DNA from: Chthonomonas sp. UBA6659
GTDB lineage: Bacteria > Armatimonadota > Fimbriimonadia > Fimbriimonadales > Fimbriimonadaceae
Direction: 5' to 3'
NCBI GenBank assembly: GCA_002455425.1
Contig: DKKT01000005.1
Location: 3,020-36,501, forward strand
DNA length: 33,482 bases
The position numbers were made by a program, and so were the translations under genes. Numbering within the stretch: position 1 is the stretch's first letter; each line of letters begins with the position of its first letter. This document shows positions 1 to 8,388 of this stretch, one piece after another. The notes under the pieces were generated by a model. It ran no database searches, had not been told where the DNA came from, and was given only the letters and a program-made list of their open reading frames with translations.

Positions 1-1215
1 GAGACTGAAGTTGAGGCCGGCAACGCCTGATCCTCCGACGACCACGCTCGCTGCCTTGGCCCGGAGCCACGTCCGGCCCTTGCAGACGATGTCATACGTG
101 CCGGGGACGAGGCTGTCGGGAAGGTTGACGCTGTAGGCCCCGCCTGCGCCGAGATTGACGTTGGAGACCAGTAGCGGCGAGGTCGAGCCGACGGGCCGAA
201 TCTCGAATGTGACCGGTTCGCCCGCCTCATCGGGGATGAGGTTCTGAAGGGTGACGAAGCCGCCAACCGTGGCCGGGATCGCGGTCAGGTTCGTGCGGAA
301 ATTGACCGTGATGCTGCCTGTATCCGAGGAATTCGTCGACGCCCCGTAGTCGGCATTGAACGTCGCGTTCCACGTCGAAACCGCGAGGTAATAGGTTCCG
401 GCCGGAAGCGCGCCATGATGACCGTCGCCTGGCGCGCCAGTGCCGATCGGCACGCGGGTCGTCGCGCTGGGGCCGAAAGTGAGCTGACTCAGCAGGACAC
501 TCCCGTTGTCGTCGTCTTCGGCGAGGAGGCTGCCGTACGCATCGTACAGCGCGATCTCCGTATCCTGGTTCGTGATCGTCGAGCCCTCGGTATCGATATC
601 GAGGTACTTCGCTCCGGTTGCAGCCTCCCCGATGCGGAAGCGGAACCATTGCACTTGGCCGGCCGTGAACGTTCGGCTGAAGACCGTCCCCGGCGATCCG
701 ATGGTGCCTAGGGCCTCACTCGTCGGTGGCGTCGCGGTCGGAGCCTCGTCGCTGAGTTGAATCGTGATCGAGACGATATTCGCGTCGGTCGGGCCGAACG
801 GATTGTCGTCGACGATATTCGCGAACCGGAACTGCCAGGCTCCGCCATAGGGCGGGACGAGCCCTGGCGCGACGAAGAACGAGCCGCTGAACGGGATCGT
901 GCCCGAATACCCGTTCGTGGTCGAGAGGGCCACATCCGTGAATTGGCCACCAGGAAGCGTCACGCGCATTCGGTTATCCGATGCGAAGTCGACGATGGTC
1001 CCATTGATCTCTTGGAGCGAGCCGGAGAAGTAGACACGGCCCAGCGTGTAGCCGGTGTTGGCGAACGTGGCCGTCCGTAACGCTCCCGAGCCGGCATCGG
1101 GGGTTTGGACCGGTATCACGTTGGTGAACGTCGCCGAGTCGCGGATCGTCGCATGGACGGCACCGACGAGGGCGCAACAGGCCACCAGAAAGACAGAACG
1201 CAAGCATCGATTCAT
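1..1215 (-). CDS. Secreted protein, dockerin-tail family, C-terminus cut by window edge
   Basis: An open frame runs without a stop from an ATG at 1215 to the window edge (405 codons seen). Residues 1-23 form a signal peptide: basic MNRCLR, a hydrophobic core, then a VHA site. The body is beta-rich and resembles a pre-peptidase C-terminal (PPC)-like domain, with WFRF, LDIDTEG and a DDDNGS calcium-loop-like stretch. It ends in a module with PVTFEI, GTYDIVCKG and a WLR motif. The downstream neighbour on the same strand (1389-2789) is a paralogue with the same order of motifs. In that protein the matching point is followed by about 60 residues of twin dockerin-like repeat, so this gene probably has the same tail just outside the window. 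Substrate or partner is unknown; export to the cell surface is inferred. Confidence 0.85.
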   Translation of the reverse strand, partial: MNRCLRSVFLVACCALVGAVHATIRDSATFTNVIPVQTPDAGSGALRTATFANTGYTLGRVYFSGSLQEINGTIVDFASDNRMRVTLPGGQFTDVALSTTNGYSGTIPFSGSFFVAPGLVPPYGGAWQFRFANIVDDNPFGPTDANIVSITIQLSDEAPTATPPTSEALGTIGSPGTVFSRTFTAGQVQWFRFRIGEAATGAKYLDIDTEGSTITNQDTEIALYDAYGSLLAEDDDNGSVLLSQLTFGPSATTRVPIGTGAPGDGHHGALPAGTYYLAVSTWNATFNADYGASTNSSDTGSITVNFRTNLTAIPATVGGFVTLQNLIPDEAGEPVTFEIRPVGSTSPLLVSNVNLGAGGAYSVNLPDSLVPGTYDIVCKGRTWLRAKAASVVVGGSGVAGLNFSL

Positions 1216-1339
1216 AGTTCAACTCAAACGAACTCCCGATTGACTCGGGCGTTCCCTTCATGATACATCGGATCCGCCCCAGACGCCGGAGCAGATGCCC
1301 GGTCAGTTTGCCGGGTTCTGGACCCCGAACCACAGAATA

Positions 1340-1366
1340 TGGCCGCCCGGCATTGCCGGGCGGCCA
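1340..1366 (-). terminator. Hairpin after the dockerin-tail gene
   Basis: GGCCGCCCGG at 1341-1350 pairs with CCGGGCGGCC at 1356-1365, extended by one flanking T-A pair, with a 5-nt loop. It lies 23 nt past the stop of the minus-strand gene at 1389. There is no clear U-tract, so it may be a weak or factor-assisted terminator. Confidence 0.55.
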
Positions 1367-1388
1367 CATGAGGATCACACGCCGAGGA

Positions 1389-2789
1389 CTAGTCGCCGCC
1401 GAGGCCGAAGTTGGCCACGAGGATGTCGAAGTCGTCGGAGTCGGTTCCGCCGGCGCCATCCAGGTTGGTGGCGTCGTCGTATCCCGGGTCACCGGGGATG
1501 AGACCAAAGCCTGCGACCACGCGGTCGAAGTCATCGGAGTCGTTCACGTTGTTGTCGTCGACGTCGCCGTTGATCAGCGAGACGTTGACGCCGCTGGCGC
1601 CCGATCCGGTGACGGTGACGCCGGCGACCTTGCGTCGCAGCCAGTGCCGCGCCTTGATGTAGACATCATAGGTGCCGGGCACGATCTGCGGAGCGAGGTT
1701 CAGCTGGTAGTTGCCACTCGAGTCGAGCGGAACGCTCGCGGTCTGAGTGTTGACGCCATCGGTGATCTCGACGACGACATTCTCACCCGCAACCGGTCCG
1801 AGCCAGTTTTCGAGCGTGACGTTACCGGACAGCTGAGCGAGGACACCGGTGTTGGTCGTGAAGTTCAACACGACGTCGCCGGAAGCGTTCGAGGTGGTGG
1901 CTGCGCCCCAGAAGGTGGCTCCCCACGTGGCAGGCCAACCGCCGACCGCAATGAGATAACTGTCAGCGGCGAGGAGGCCATCGCGGCCATCGTAGATGGC
2001 ACCGTTGCCGACGGCCGGTCGCGGAGCGTTCGTCCCGCCGTAGCTGAGCTGGCTGTGGAAGTCGCTGCCATCGTCGTCATCGGCGGTACCGATGAGGTTG
2101 CCGGACATCGTGTAGAGTCCGATGTAAGTGTCGTTGGCGAATGAGCCGCCAAGGAACGTCGTCGTGCCCTCGGTGTCGATATCGAGGAACTTATCGGCGT
2201 CCAGAGCTTCGGTGGTCGTGAACTTGTACCAACGCATCGTCTGCGCGGTGTGCGTTCGCGTGATCGTGGTCACTCCGTTGGGGAGGGTCCCGAGGTCTTC
2301 CCACGTCGGCGGCACCAGGTCTTCGAGCGTGTATGTGATGTCGAGCGTCGCGTCGGGGATGCCCGCTCCGGCCGCGGCATCACGGAAGCTGTTGACGAAC
2401 GAGAAGTTCCAGGCCAGCGAGGTGCTGACGATCTCGCCGGTTCCGACGAAGAACGACCCTGAAACGGGCTGGGTGCCCGAGTATGTGGTCGTGCCGGACA
2501 CGGCCGTGGTCGCCGAAACAGCACCGCCACCGGTGGTCACCGTGAAGCGGTTCTCACTCATGTAGTCGCCGGCGGCAACCTGGGTGAGGTTGCCCGTGAA
2601 TCGGATGCGACCGAGCGCGTAACCGCCGACGGTGGGGGTCCAACTGTAGTTGGTCGGGCCACCGTTGGACGTCGCGATCATCGGGACGCCGGTAAAAGTG
2701 ACGCTTTCCTGGTCAGCAGCATGGACGGCCGCAACTGCGGAGACCAAAGCGAGACCGGACAAAAAGCGACGAATCAAACGATTGTTCAT
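1389..2789 (-). CDS. Secreted PPC-like protein with twin dockerin-like C-terminal tail
   Basis: 466 aa. Residues 1-24 are a signal peptide ending in VHA. Residues about 160-315 resemble a pre-peptidase C-terminal (PPC) domain: RWYKF at 186-190, LDIDTEG at 202-208, and an acidic loop near 237-243. Residues 317-405 look like a carboxypeptidase-regulatory or SpaA-like beta module with GTYDVYIKA (372-380) and WLRRK (383-387). Residues 408-466 hold two copies of a D-rich calcium-loop motif centred on DSDDFD (417-422, 450-455), ending in ANFGLGGD. The start is ATG 2789, with AGAGGAG 6-7 nt upstream. The tail resembles type I dockerins in spacing of Asp and Asn, but no cohesin is seen here. The likely role is attachment or assembly at the cell surface; the ligand is unknown. 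Confidence 0.85.
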   Translation of the reverse strand: MNNRLIRRFLSGLALVSAVAAVHAADQESVTFTGVPMIATSNGGPTNYSWTPTVGGYALGRIRFTGNLTQVAAGDYMSENRFTVTTGGGAVSATTAVSGTTTYSGTQPVSGSFFVGTGEIVSTSLAWNFSFVNSFRDAAAGAGIPDATLDITYTLEDLVPPTWEDLGTLPNGVTTITRTHTAQTMRWYKFTTTEALDADKFLDIDTEGTTTFLGGSFANDTYIGLYTMSGNLIGTADDDDGSDFHSQLSYGGTNAPRPAVGNGAIYDGRDGLLAADSYLIAVGGWPATWGATFWGAATTSNASGDVVLNFTTNTGVLAQLSGNVTLENWLGPVAGENVVVEITDGVNTQTASVPLDSSGNYQLNLAPQIVPGTYDVYIKARHWLRRKVAGVTVTGSGASGVNVSLINGDVDDNNVNDSDDFDRVVAGFGLIPGDPGYDDATNLDGAGGTDSDDFDILVANFGLGGD

Positions 2790-2901
2790 GCTTCACTCCT
2801 CTGAAAAGGCTGAGGAGGCGAGACGTGTACGTGATCTTCGCATGGCGCACAAGGAGCCTCGCAAACAAAGGAACCACCCGTCCTCCTCAAAACACGCCGA
2901 C

Positions 2902-2907
2902 AGTGTA
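2902..2907 (-). promoter_or_regulatory. Candidate extended -10 for the 1389-2789 gene
   Basis: Read on the minus strand the site is TG-A-TACACT, an extended -10 element about 113 nt upstream of the ATG at 2789. No good -35 was found at 16-18 bp. The leader it would make contains the AGAGGAG ribosome site. Confidence 0.35.
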
Positions 2908-2977
2908 TCACGCGATGGGCCAAAAGCCGTGTGCTTGTGCCAATTTCGCGGCGCGTGACCGTCGCAAAACAGCCATT

Positions 2978-2995
2978 CCCGGCAAGCTTGCCGGG
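2978..2995 (-). terminator. Palindromic terminator after the YPGS lipoprotein gene
   Basis: CCCGGCA at 2978-2984 and TGCCGGG at 2989-2995 flank an AGCT loop, forming an 18-bp perfect palindrome. It lies 14 nt past the stop of the minus-strand gene at 3010. On that strand it is followed after a few bases by TGTTTTG. Confidence 0.6.
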
Positions 2996-3009
2996 TCGAT
3001 CCGGTATGG

Positions 3010-3789
3010 CTACTGGTCGGCGTTGCCGGTTGGGCCGCCCTTGGCCGGAGGCGCGCTCGGAACGGGCACGGTCTTGTCGCCCTGGTCCGCAGGCAGGGTC
3101 GGAGTCGCCTTCGTCGCGGTTTTGGGCTTAGGCGGGACCTTCGCACCCTTCAGGGTCACTTTGATCCGCATGATCGTCTGCTTGAGCTCTTCTTGTGCGG
3201 GGATGATGCGAATGTCGACGTCGTCCCCGCGCTTGTTCTTGCCGGTGAGGATCATCACGCCCTTGACATCGCCACGGTCGGCCCCTTGGTAGATCATGGC
3301 GTTCTTTTCGTCCTTCTTTTCCTCTTTCGTGATCGTGCACTCCTGCTTGTAGAAGGCGACGACCTTAGCGGCCGGATCGGTTGTGGCACGCTTGAAGTTG
3401 TATTGGGTCATGATCGAGGACGCGAGCTTGACCGCACCCTGCGGCTCCTTGCCCGGAATCGTCGAGCCCGGGTACTCGGCCACGCCCGATTCCGAGATCG
3501 GGATCTCGCCGGTGCGGTCCAGCGTGACCGGACGGCCCGCATCGTCTTTCATCTTGAAGACCCCGGTGCCCGACTTGTCGCCTTCGTAGGCGATGGAGCC
3601 ATCTTCGCGCTTCTCGACGTAGGCTTGCTTCGCTTCATCCCACGTCAAGTTGGGTTTGGGGGCCTCTGCCGCGCTCTTGGCCGGGTCGACTTCGTCGGGC
3701 TTTGCGGTCTGCTCGGCGTTCCCGCACCCGGTGACGACGGCAGCGACGATCGCGAACAAAGCCATCCAGGGCAACGATTTCGTGCTCAT
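3010..3789 (-). CDS. Lipoprotein of a YPGS/KVVAFYK family
   Basis: 259 aa from ATG 3789; an in-frame TTG 12 nt upstream has no better ribosome site. A lipoprotein signal ends in VTGC with Cys22 as the lipidation site. A charged linker follows, then a C-terminal domain with EYPGST and, about 35 residues on, KVVAFYK, then alternating beta and charged stretches. The last 40 residues are rich in Lys, Pro, Ala and Thr. The protein at 27468-27989 shares the YPGS and KVVAFYK landmarks at similar spacing, so the two belong to one family. No enzymatic motif is seen. It is divergent from livK, 140 nt apart, which is no proof of a common role. Function unknown; attachment to the outer face of a membrane is inferred from the lipobox. 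Confidence 0.8.
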   Translation of the reverse strand: MSTKSLPWMALFAIVAAVVTGCGNAEQTAKPDEVDPAKSAAEAPKPNLTWDEAKQAYVEKREDGSIAYEGDKSGTGVFKMKDDAGRPVTLDRTGEIPISESGVAEYPGSTIPGKEPQGAVKLASSIMTQYNFKRATTDPAAKVVAFYKQECTITKEEKKDEKNAMIYQGADRGDVKGVMILTGKNKRGDDVDIRIIPAQEELKQTIMRIKVTLKGAKVPPKPKTATKATPTLPADQGDKTVPVPSAPPAKGGPTGNADQ

Positions 3790-3877
3790 GTTGCGATTCA
3801 ACCCGATTCCGGGGCCTTCTGTGCCCGATTTGGGATCCGAACCGGCAACGATGACGGTGCGGCCGGGTGATGGCTTG

Positions 3878-3883
3878 TATACT
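3878..3883 (+). promoter_or_regulatory. Candidate -10 of the liv operon
   Basis: TATACT lies 46 nt before the livK GTG. A start about 7 nt downstream would give a leader of roughly 40 nt that includes the livK ribosome site. The -35 region is not recognisable. Confidence 0.35.
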
Positions 3884-3929
3884 TGCGGTCAATGCGCGGG
3901 CGTGCCCGCGCCTACTGGAGGTGACGAAC

Positions 3930-5219
3930 GTGGAACGCAAGCGAATGACGATTTGGACGTCGCTGGCGGTCATGGCACTCGGCCTGAGCGTGCTGGCCGG
4001 GTGTAAAGGCAGCGAGGGCGGCGGAGACACGACCGGTGGAGCGACGACCGGCTCGACCCCGGGTGGCGACGGGAAGCCCACCGACACCGGCGGCACGACC
4101 GCCCGCAAGGCCCCGACCGGCAAAGGCAACACCCAGAGCGGCGACACGATCAAGATCGGTTTGGTCGCAAGCGTCAACGGCGAACTCAAGCCTTGGGGCG
4201 ACGACTGCGTCAAAGGCGCCCAACTGGCGGTCGATGAAGTCAATGCGAAGGGCGGTATCCAGGGCAAGAAGGTCGAACTGCTCATCCAGGACAGCGCTTC
4301 CAAGGCCGAGCAAGGCAAGTCGGCGGCGGAGAAGCTTGTCTCGGACGGCGTGCTCGGGATCATCGGCGAAGTGGCGAGCGGCATCACGCTTCAGATGGCG
4401 AACACCGCGTTCGCCGCGGGACTGCCGATCGTGGCGGTCGGCGCGACTCGAACCGACATCACTGACATCGGCTCGAACGTCTTCCGCGTCTGCTACACGG
4501 ACGACTTTCAAGGTCCGGTGATGGCCAAGTTCGCGTATGACGAGCTCGGTATCAAGAACGTCGCGATCATGACCGACAAGGCCCAGCCGTACAGCGTCGG
4601 CCTCAGCGACGCCTTCCGGAAGAAGTTCGAAGAGCTCGGCGGCAAGATCGTGGCCGAGGAGTTCTATCAGTCGCCCCAGGACAAGCAGTTCGGCGCCCAG
4701 CTCGCCAAGATCAAGGAAGCCGGCCCCGAAGGCCTCTTCCTGAGCGGCTACTTCACCGAAGTCGGCGCGATCGCGCGTCAAGCCAAGGAGCAGGGTCTCG
4801 ACGTCAAGATCTTCGGCGGCGACGGCTGGGACAGCACGGAGCTGAACACGGCCGGTGGCGAGGCGATCGTCGGAGGCTTCTTCTGCAACCACTACAACAA
4901 CGAGGAAACTCGACCCGAGGTCCAGGATTTCCTCCAGAAGTGGGCGGCCAAGTTCAACGGCGAAAAGCCGGCGACGACCATGGGCGCGCTCGGCTACGAC
5001 GCGACGATGCTCATGCTCGACGCGCTGGGCCGGGCGAAGTCGCTCGATTCCGCAGCGCTCACGGCCGCGATCGAGGAGACAGCAGGATTCAAGGGCGTCT
5101 CCGGCGAAATCAACCTGACAGGCAACAACGGCAATCCGCCGAAACGGGCCCTCGTCGTCGAGGTCACCGCGACGGGACAGGTGTTCCGAAAGGCCTACGA
5201 ACCGAGCGACGTAAAGTAA
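3930..5219 (+). CDS. livK: Branched-chain amino-acid ABC transporter, substrate-binding lipoprotein
   Basis: 429 aa. The start is GTG 3930, chosen because GGAGGTGA at 3917-3924 sits 5 nt upstream; longer frames from 3867 lack a site. The lipoprotein signal ends LAGC (Cys25). A Gly/Thr-rich linker (26-72) precedes a type I periplasmic-binding fold of the Leu/Ile/Val (Peripla_BP_6) family. Landmarks are KIGLVASVNGELKPWG, GAQLAVDEVNAKGGIQGKK, a central hinge with the YTDDFQGPVMAKFA region, and GYDATMLMLDALGRA near the end. It should capture branched-chain or related amino acids outside the membrane and deliver them to LivH/LivM. It is the first gene of livKHMG; livH follows after 24 nt. The exact ligand cannot be read from sequence. 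Confidence 0.9.
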   Translation: MERKRMTIWTSLAVMALGLSVLAGCKGSEGGGDTTGGATTGSTPGGDGKPTDTGGTTARKAPTGKGNTQSGDTIKIGLVASVNGELKPWGDDCVKGAQLAVDEVNAKGGIQGKKVELLIQDSASKAEQGKSAAEKLVSDGVLGIIGEVASGITLQMANTAFAAGLPIVAVGATRTDITDIGSNVFRVCYTDDFQGPVMAKFAYDELGIKNVAIMTDKAQPYSVGLSDAFRKKFEELGGKIVAEEFYQSPQDKQFGAQLAKIKEAGPEGLFLSGYFTEVGAIARQAKEQGLDVKIFGGDGWDSTELNTAGGEAIVGGFFCNHYNNEETRPEVQDFLQKWAAKFNGEKPATTMGALGYDATMLMLDALGRAKSLDSAALTAAIEETAGFKGVSGEINLTGNNGNPPKRALVVEVTATGQVFRKAYEPSDVK

Positions 5220-5243
5220 GCCGCCTGGTTCTCTAAGGAAGGA

Positions 5244-6422
5244 ATGGACTCAGGCTTACACCTTGTGGCAGGGCTCGATTGGGGAGCCCTGCCACAGAAC
5301 TTGATTTTGGCCATCGGTTTGGGAGCGGTCTATGCACTGATCGCCCTGGGCTACACGATGGTCTACGGCGTTCTGAAGCTGATCAACTTCGCGCACAGCG
5401 AGGTATTCATGCTCGGGGCGTATACAGCCCTGTTCACCTCTTATTGGCTCGGCTTCTCCCCGGAAGCCCTCCAGCAGGCCTCGCGCGAATCGAACTGGCT
5501 CAACCTGCTGATGATGCTGCTCGCGAGCATGGTTTTCTGCGCGGTCGTGGGCGTGATCATCGAGTTCTTCGCCTACCGACCGATGCGCGACCAGCCGCGC
5601 ATCGCGAGCCTGATCACCGCGATCGGCGTCTCCCTGCTCATCCAGTACGGCGGCGCGCTCGTATTGCCTGTGAGCCCACCCCCTTCGATCAACGAGGCCG
5701 TCAACCCTTATCGAGGCTCGATTCCCGTCCAGCTCATCGCCCAGAACCCGGCGTTGGCCGCCGAAGCCGCGAAGGCCAAAGAAGCGTTCGACGTCGCCGA
5801 TGCGGCGTTCCAGGAGCAGATGAAGGCGGAGCGGAGCGAGTTCGACCTCAGCCCCCGTGGGCTTGAACTCCGCACGGCCAAGCAGGTTGCCGAGCGCAAC
5901 TACCGAACGGTTCGCAAGAAGGCCGAGGATAGCGGAAGGGAACTGAGCATCCCGAAGGGACAGATGATCATGTTCGGGACGACCGTGATGCTCATGGCCG
6001 TTCTGACCTGGCTCGTGCTCAAGACAAGAACGGGGCGCGCGATGCGCGCGGCCAGCCACGATTTCGACACCGCCTCACTGATGGGCATCAGTGTCAACCG
6101 GATCGTCACGATCACCTTCATCATCGGCTCGGCCCTTGCCGGTGCCGGTGCGATGATGCAGGCGACGTTCATCGGAACGCCGTTGACGACCTTCTACGCC
6201 GTCAGTCTCGGTGTCAAAGCTTTCGTCGCTGCCGTCCTCGGCGGGATCGGGAACATCCCCGGCGCCGTACTGGGCGGGATGCTCATGGCCCTCGCCGAAA
6301 CGCTCGTCGTCTGGATGGGCAAGAGCGAGTGGAAGGATGCGATCGCCTTCGTGATTCTCATCGTCGTGCTGTTGTTCCGCCCCGGTGGTCTTCTCGGCTC
6401 AGCCAAGGTGGAGAAAGTCTGA
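5244..6422 (+). CDS. livH: Branched-chain amino-acid ABC permease LivH with central insertion
   Basis: 392 aa from ATG 5244, preceded by AAGGAAGG. Family landmarks are present: the N-terminal helix with ALGYTMVYGVLKLINFAHSE (residues 35-53), YRPMRDQPRIASLITAIG (111-128), MRAASHDFDTASLMGI (267-282) and VLGGIGNIPGAVLGG (331-345). Typical LivH proteins have about 290-310 residues. The excess lies at about residues 166-235, a charged Ala/Glu/Lys-rich helical stretch (for example AAEAAKAKEAFDVADAAFQE) between two membrane segments. It probably forms a soluble helical hairpin. The stop overlaps the livM ATG by one base (TGATG), a sign of translational coupling. It forms the transmembrane channel with LivM. 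Confidence 0.92.
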   Translation: MDSGLHLVAGLDWGALPQNLILAIGLGAVYALIALGYTMVYGVLKLINFAHSEVFMLGAYTALFTSYWLGFSPEALQQASRESNWLNLLMMLLASMVFCAVVGVIIEFFAYRPMRDQPRIASLITAIGVSLLIQYGGALVLPVSPPPSINEAVNPYRGSIPVQLIAQNPALAAEAAKAKEAFDVADAAFQEQMKAERSEFDLSPRGLELRTAKQVAERNYRTVRKKAEDSGRELSIPKGQMIMFGTTVMLMAVLTWLVLKTRTGRAMRAASHDFDTASLMGISVNRIVTITFIIGSALAGAGAMMQATFIGTPLTTFYAVSLGVKAFVAAVLGGIGNIPGAVLGGMLMALAETLVVWMGKSEWKDAIAFVILIVVLLFRPGGLLGSAKVEKV

Positions 6423-7618
6423 TGAACTGGCCCATTCGGATCGGCTCCATCGTGCTGGCGATCGTGGTCTGCTTCGGCATTCAGTACCTTGCGACCACGA
6501 TGTTGAAGTCGGACGGGCAGCGTCTGGTTGCCCTCGCCGGTCTGTACGTGACTCTTGCCGTCAGCTTGAACATGATCAACGGCATCACCGGCCAGTTCTC
6601 GATCGGCCACGCCGCGTTCTACTGTGTCGGCGCGTACATCGCCGGGTTCGTCTCGCTTCGCTTCTTCCAGGCCCAGCCGCTTCAACCTGTCCTCTGGTTG
6701 GTCGTGATGATGGTGTTGGGTGCCGCGGCGGCGTGCGTCGCCGGGTTCGTTGTGGGGCTACCCTCGTTGCGGCTCCGAGGCGATTACCTCGCGATCGTCA
6801 CGCTCGGCTTTGGCGAGATCATCCGCATCGTCATCCAGAACACGAAGGAGCTGGGCGGTGCCTACGCCCTCGACAAGATCCCGGCGATTCGCGAGATTTG
6901 GCTCGTTTGGCTCCTCGCCATCGTCACCATCGCCGTTTCCCGCAATCTGCTCAAGACGGCCCGGGGGCTCGCGTTTCTCGCGGTTCGGGAAGATGAGGTG
7001 GCAAGCTCGGCGATGGGGGTCAACGTCACCCAAATCAAGGTGACCGCCTTCGTACTCGGCTCCGCGTTCGCCGGGGCCGCGGGGGCCCTCCTCGCTCACT
7101 ACGAGACCAGCATCCTGCCGACGACGTTCTCGATGGACGTCAGCTTTATCATCCTCACGATGGTGGTGCTCGGTGGTTCTGGTTCGATTACGGGTTCCGC
7201 CCTCGCGGCCGTTTCGCTGTTCTATCTGCCCGAGTACCTGCGAAGTCAGCCCCCGGTTTCCGGGGCATCGCTCGCCGCCGCCGTGATCGTGATCGTCGCC
7301 GTCGTCGCCGTGCTTCGGCGCATCCAGCATCACTACCACGGCACCGTCGCCAAGAAGGTCGGACTCTACATCGGTTCGATCGTCGGCGGGGTCGTCGCGA
7401 AGCTGATTCTGGGAGCGCTCTTCGGCCTGATCCCCGCGTTCGCGAAAGCGTCCTACACCGGCGATAAGCTGCGAATGGTGATCTTCGCGGGCACACTCAT
7501 CATCGTGATGCTCCTCCGTCCCCAGGGAATCTTCGCGCACCACGAATTCAGTTGGACCTTGATTCGGAGGCTGTACGACAAGGTGCGAGGCAAGGGCGCT
7601 CAAGGGGCACCGGCGTGA
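6422..7618 (+). CDS. livM: Branched-chain amino-acid ABC permease LivM with extra membrane segments
   Basis: 398 aa. The start is ATG 6422, overlapping the livH stop by one base. The family core is clear: LAVSLNMINGITGQFSIGHA (45-64), GLPSLRLRGDYLAIVTLGFGE (112-132), AVREDEVASSAMGVN (187-201), and the terminal RMVIFAGTLIIVMLLRPQGI (351-370). Most relatives have a short loop between the PEYLR motif (270-274) and the last helix. Here about 70 residues (277-346) intervene and contain two hydrophobic stretches (282-298 and 313-338) separated by a His-rich segment, IQHHYHG. That suggests two extra membrane helices. It pairs with LivH, and its stop overlaps the livG GTG by 4 nt. Confidence 0.92.
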   Translation: MNWPIRIGSIVLAIVVCFGIQYLATTMLKSDGQRLVALAGLYVTLAVSLNMINGITGQFSIGHAAFYCVGAYIAGFVSLRFFQAQPLQPVLWLVVMMVLGAAAACVAGFVVGLPSLRLRGDYLAIVTLGFGEIIRIVIQNTKELGGAYALDKIPAIREIWLVWLLAIVTIAVSRNLLKTARGLAFLAVREDEVASSAMGVNVTQIKVTAFVLGSAFAGAAGALLAHYETSILPTTFSMDVSFIILTMVVLGGSGSITGSALAAVSLFYLPEYLRSQPPVSGASLAAAVIVIVAVVAVLRRIQHHYHGTVAKKVGLYIGSIVGGVVAKLILGALFGLIPAFAKASYTGDKLRMVIFAGTLIIVMLLRPQGIFAHHEFSWTLIRRLYDKVRGKGAQGAPA

Positions 7619-8388
7619 GTAAACCCGTGGTCCTCGACCTCAAGGACGCAACGATCCGCTTCGGCGGGCTCATCGCAGTCAACAAGGTCAACTTCAACAT
7701 CCACGAGGGGGACCTCTTCGGACTTATCGGGCCGAACGGAGCGGGGAAGACCACCTGCTTCAATCTCATCACCGGGGTCTACACACCGACCGAGGGCGAT
7801 ATCTTCTTCAAGGGCAACCGCATCAACGGTCTCGCACCGAACAAGATCGCAGCCCGCGGCATCTGCCGTACTTTTCAGAATATCCGGCTCTTCGGGTCGC
7901 TCAGTGTTCTTGAAAACGTTGTCGTCGGCGGCTTTCTCCGGCATCGGACCGGACTTCTCAGCGCACTCGCCTACCTCCCTCCGGCGATCCATGAGACGGC
8001 GGCGCTTCGCGTTCAAGCGATGGAGCTGCTCGAGGTCCTCGATCTGGCCGATGTCGCCGACGTCCGGAGTCGTGACCTGCCCTACGGGAAGCAGCGGCGG
8101 CTTGAGATCGCCCGCGCGATGGCGACCGGCCCCGAGCTTCTGCTTCTCGACGAGCCGGCCGCGGGCATGAATCCGAACGAGAAGGAAGACCTCGCCGAAA
8201 CCGTGCGGTTGATTCGCGACAACTTCGGCAAGACGATTCTGCTGATCGAGCACGACATGAAGTTCGTCATGAACCTGTGTGAGAAGATCGTCGTGCTCGA
8301 CCATGGCGAGGAGATCGCACAAGGACCTCCCGCCGAGATCCGGAACAACCCCAAAGTCATCGAAGCCTATCTCGGAGAAGCCGTCTAA
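7615..8388 (+). CDS. livG: Branched-chain amino-acid ABC transporter ATPase LivG
   Basis: 257 aa. The start is GTG 7615, overlapping the livM stop (GTGA); an in-frame upstream ATG at 7552 lies inside livM and adds residues unlike the family. Walker A is GPNGAGKTT, the Q-loop region is RTFQNIRLF, the signature is LPYGKQRRLEIARA, Walker B is LLLLDEPAAGMN, and the switch His lies in LLIEHDM. The long insert after the Q-loop (FLRHRTGLLSALAYLPP) is typical of LivG rather than LivF. It hydrolyses ATP on the cytoplasmic face together with LivF, which is encoded at 13390-14091. Confidence 0.95.
   Translation: MSKPVVLDLKDATIRFGGLIAVNKVNFNIHEGDLFGLIGPNGAGKTTCFNLITGVYTPTEGDIFFKGNRINGLAPNKIAARGICRTFQNIRLFGSLSVLENVVVGGFLRHRTGLLSALAYLPPAIHETAALRVQAMELLEVLDLADVADVRSRDLPYGKQRRLEIARAMATGPELLLLDEPAAGMNPNEKEDLAETVRLIRDNFGKTILLIEHDMKFVMNLCEKIVVLDHGEEIAQGPPAEIRNNPKVIEAYLGEAV

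Noticed and set aside
1260..2144. 294-codon plus-strand frame opposite the dockerin-tail gene
   Set aside because: It is the antisense shadow of a gene with signal peptide, ribosome site and paralogues; its residues are Val/Asp-biased as expected from the opposite strand.
3867..3929. Upstream extension of livK to the GTG at 3867
   Set aside because: The strong GGAGGTGA site points to GTG 3930, which also gives a normal lipoprotein signal.
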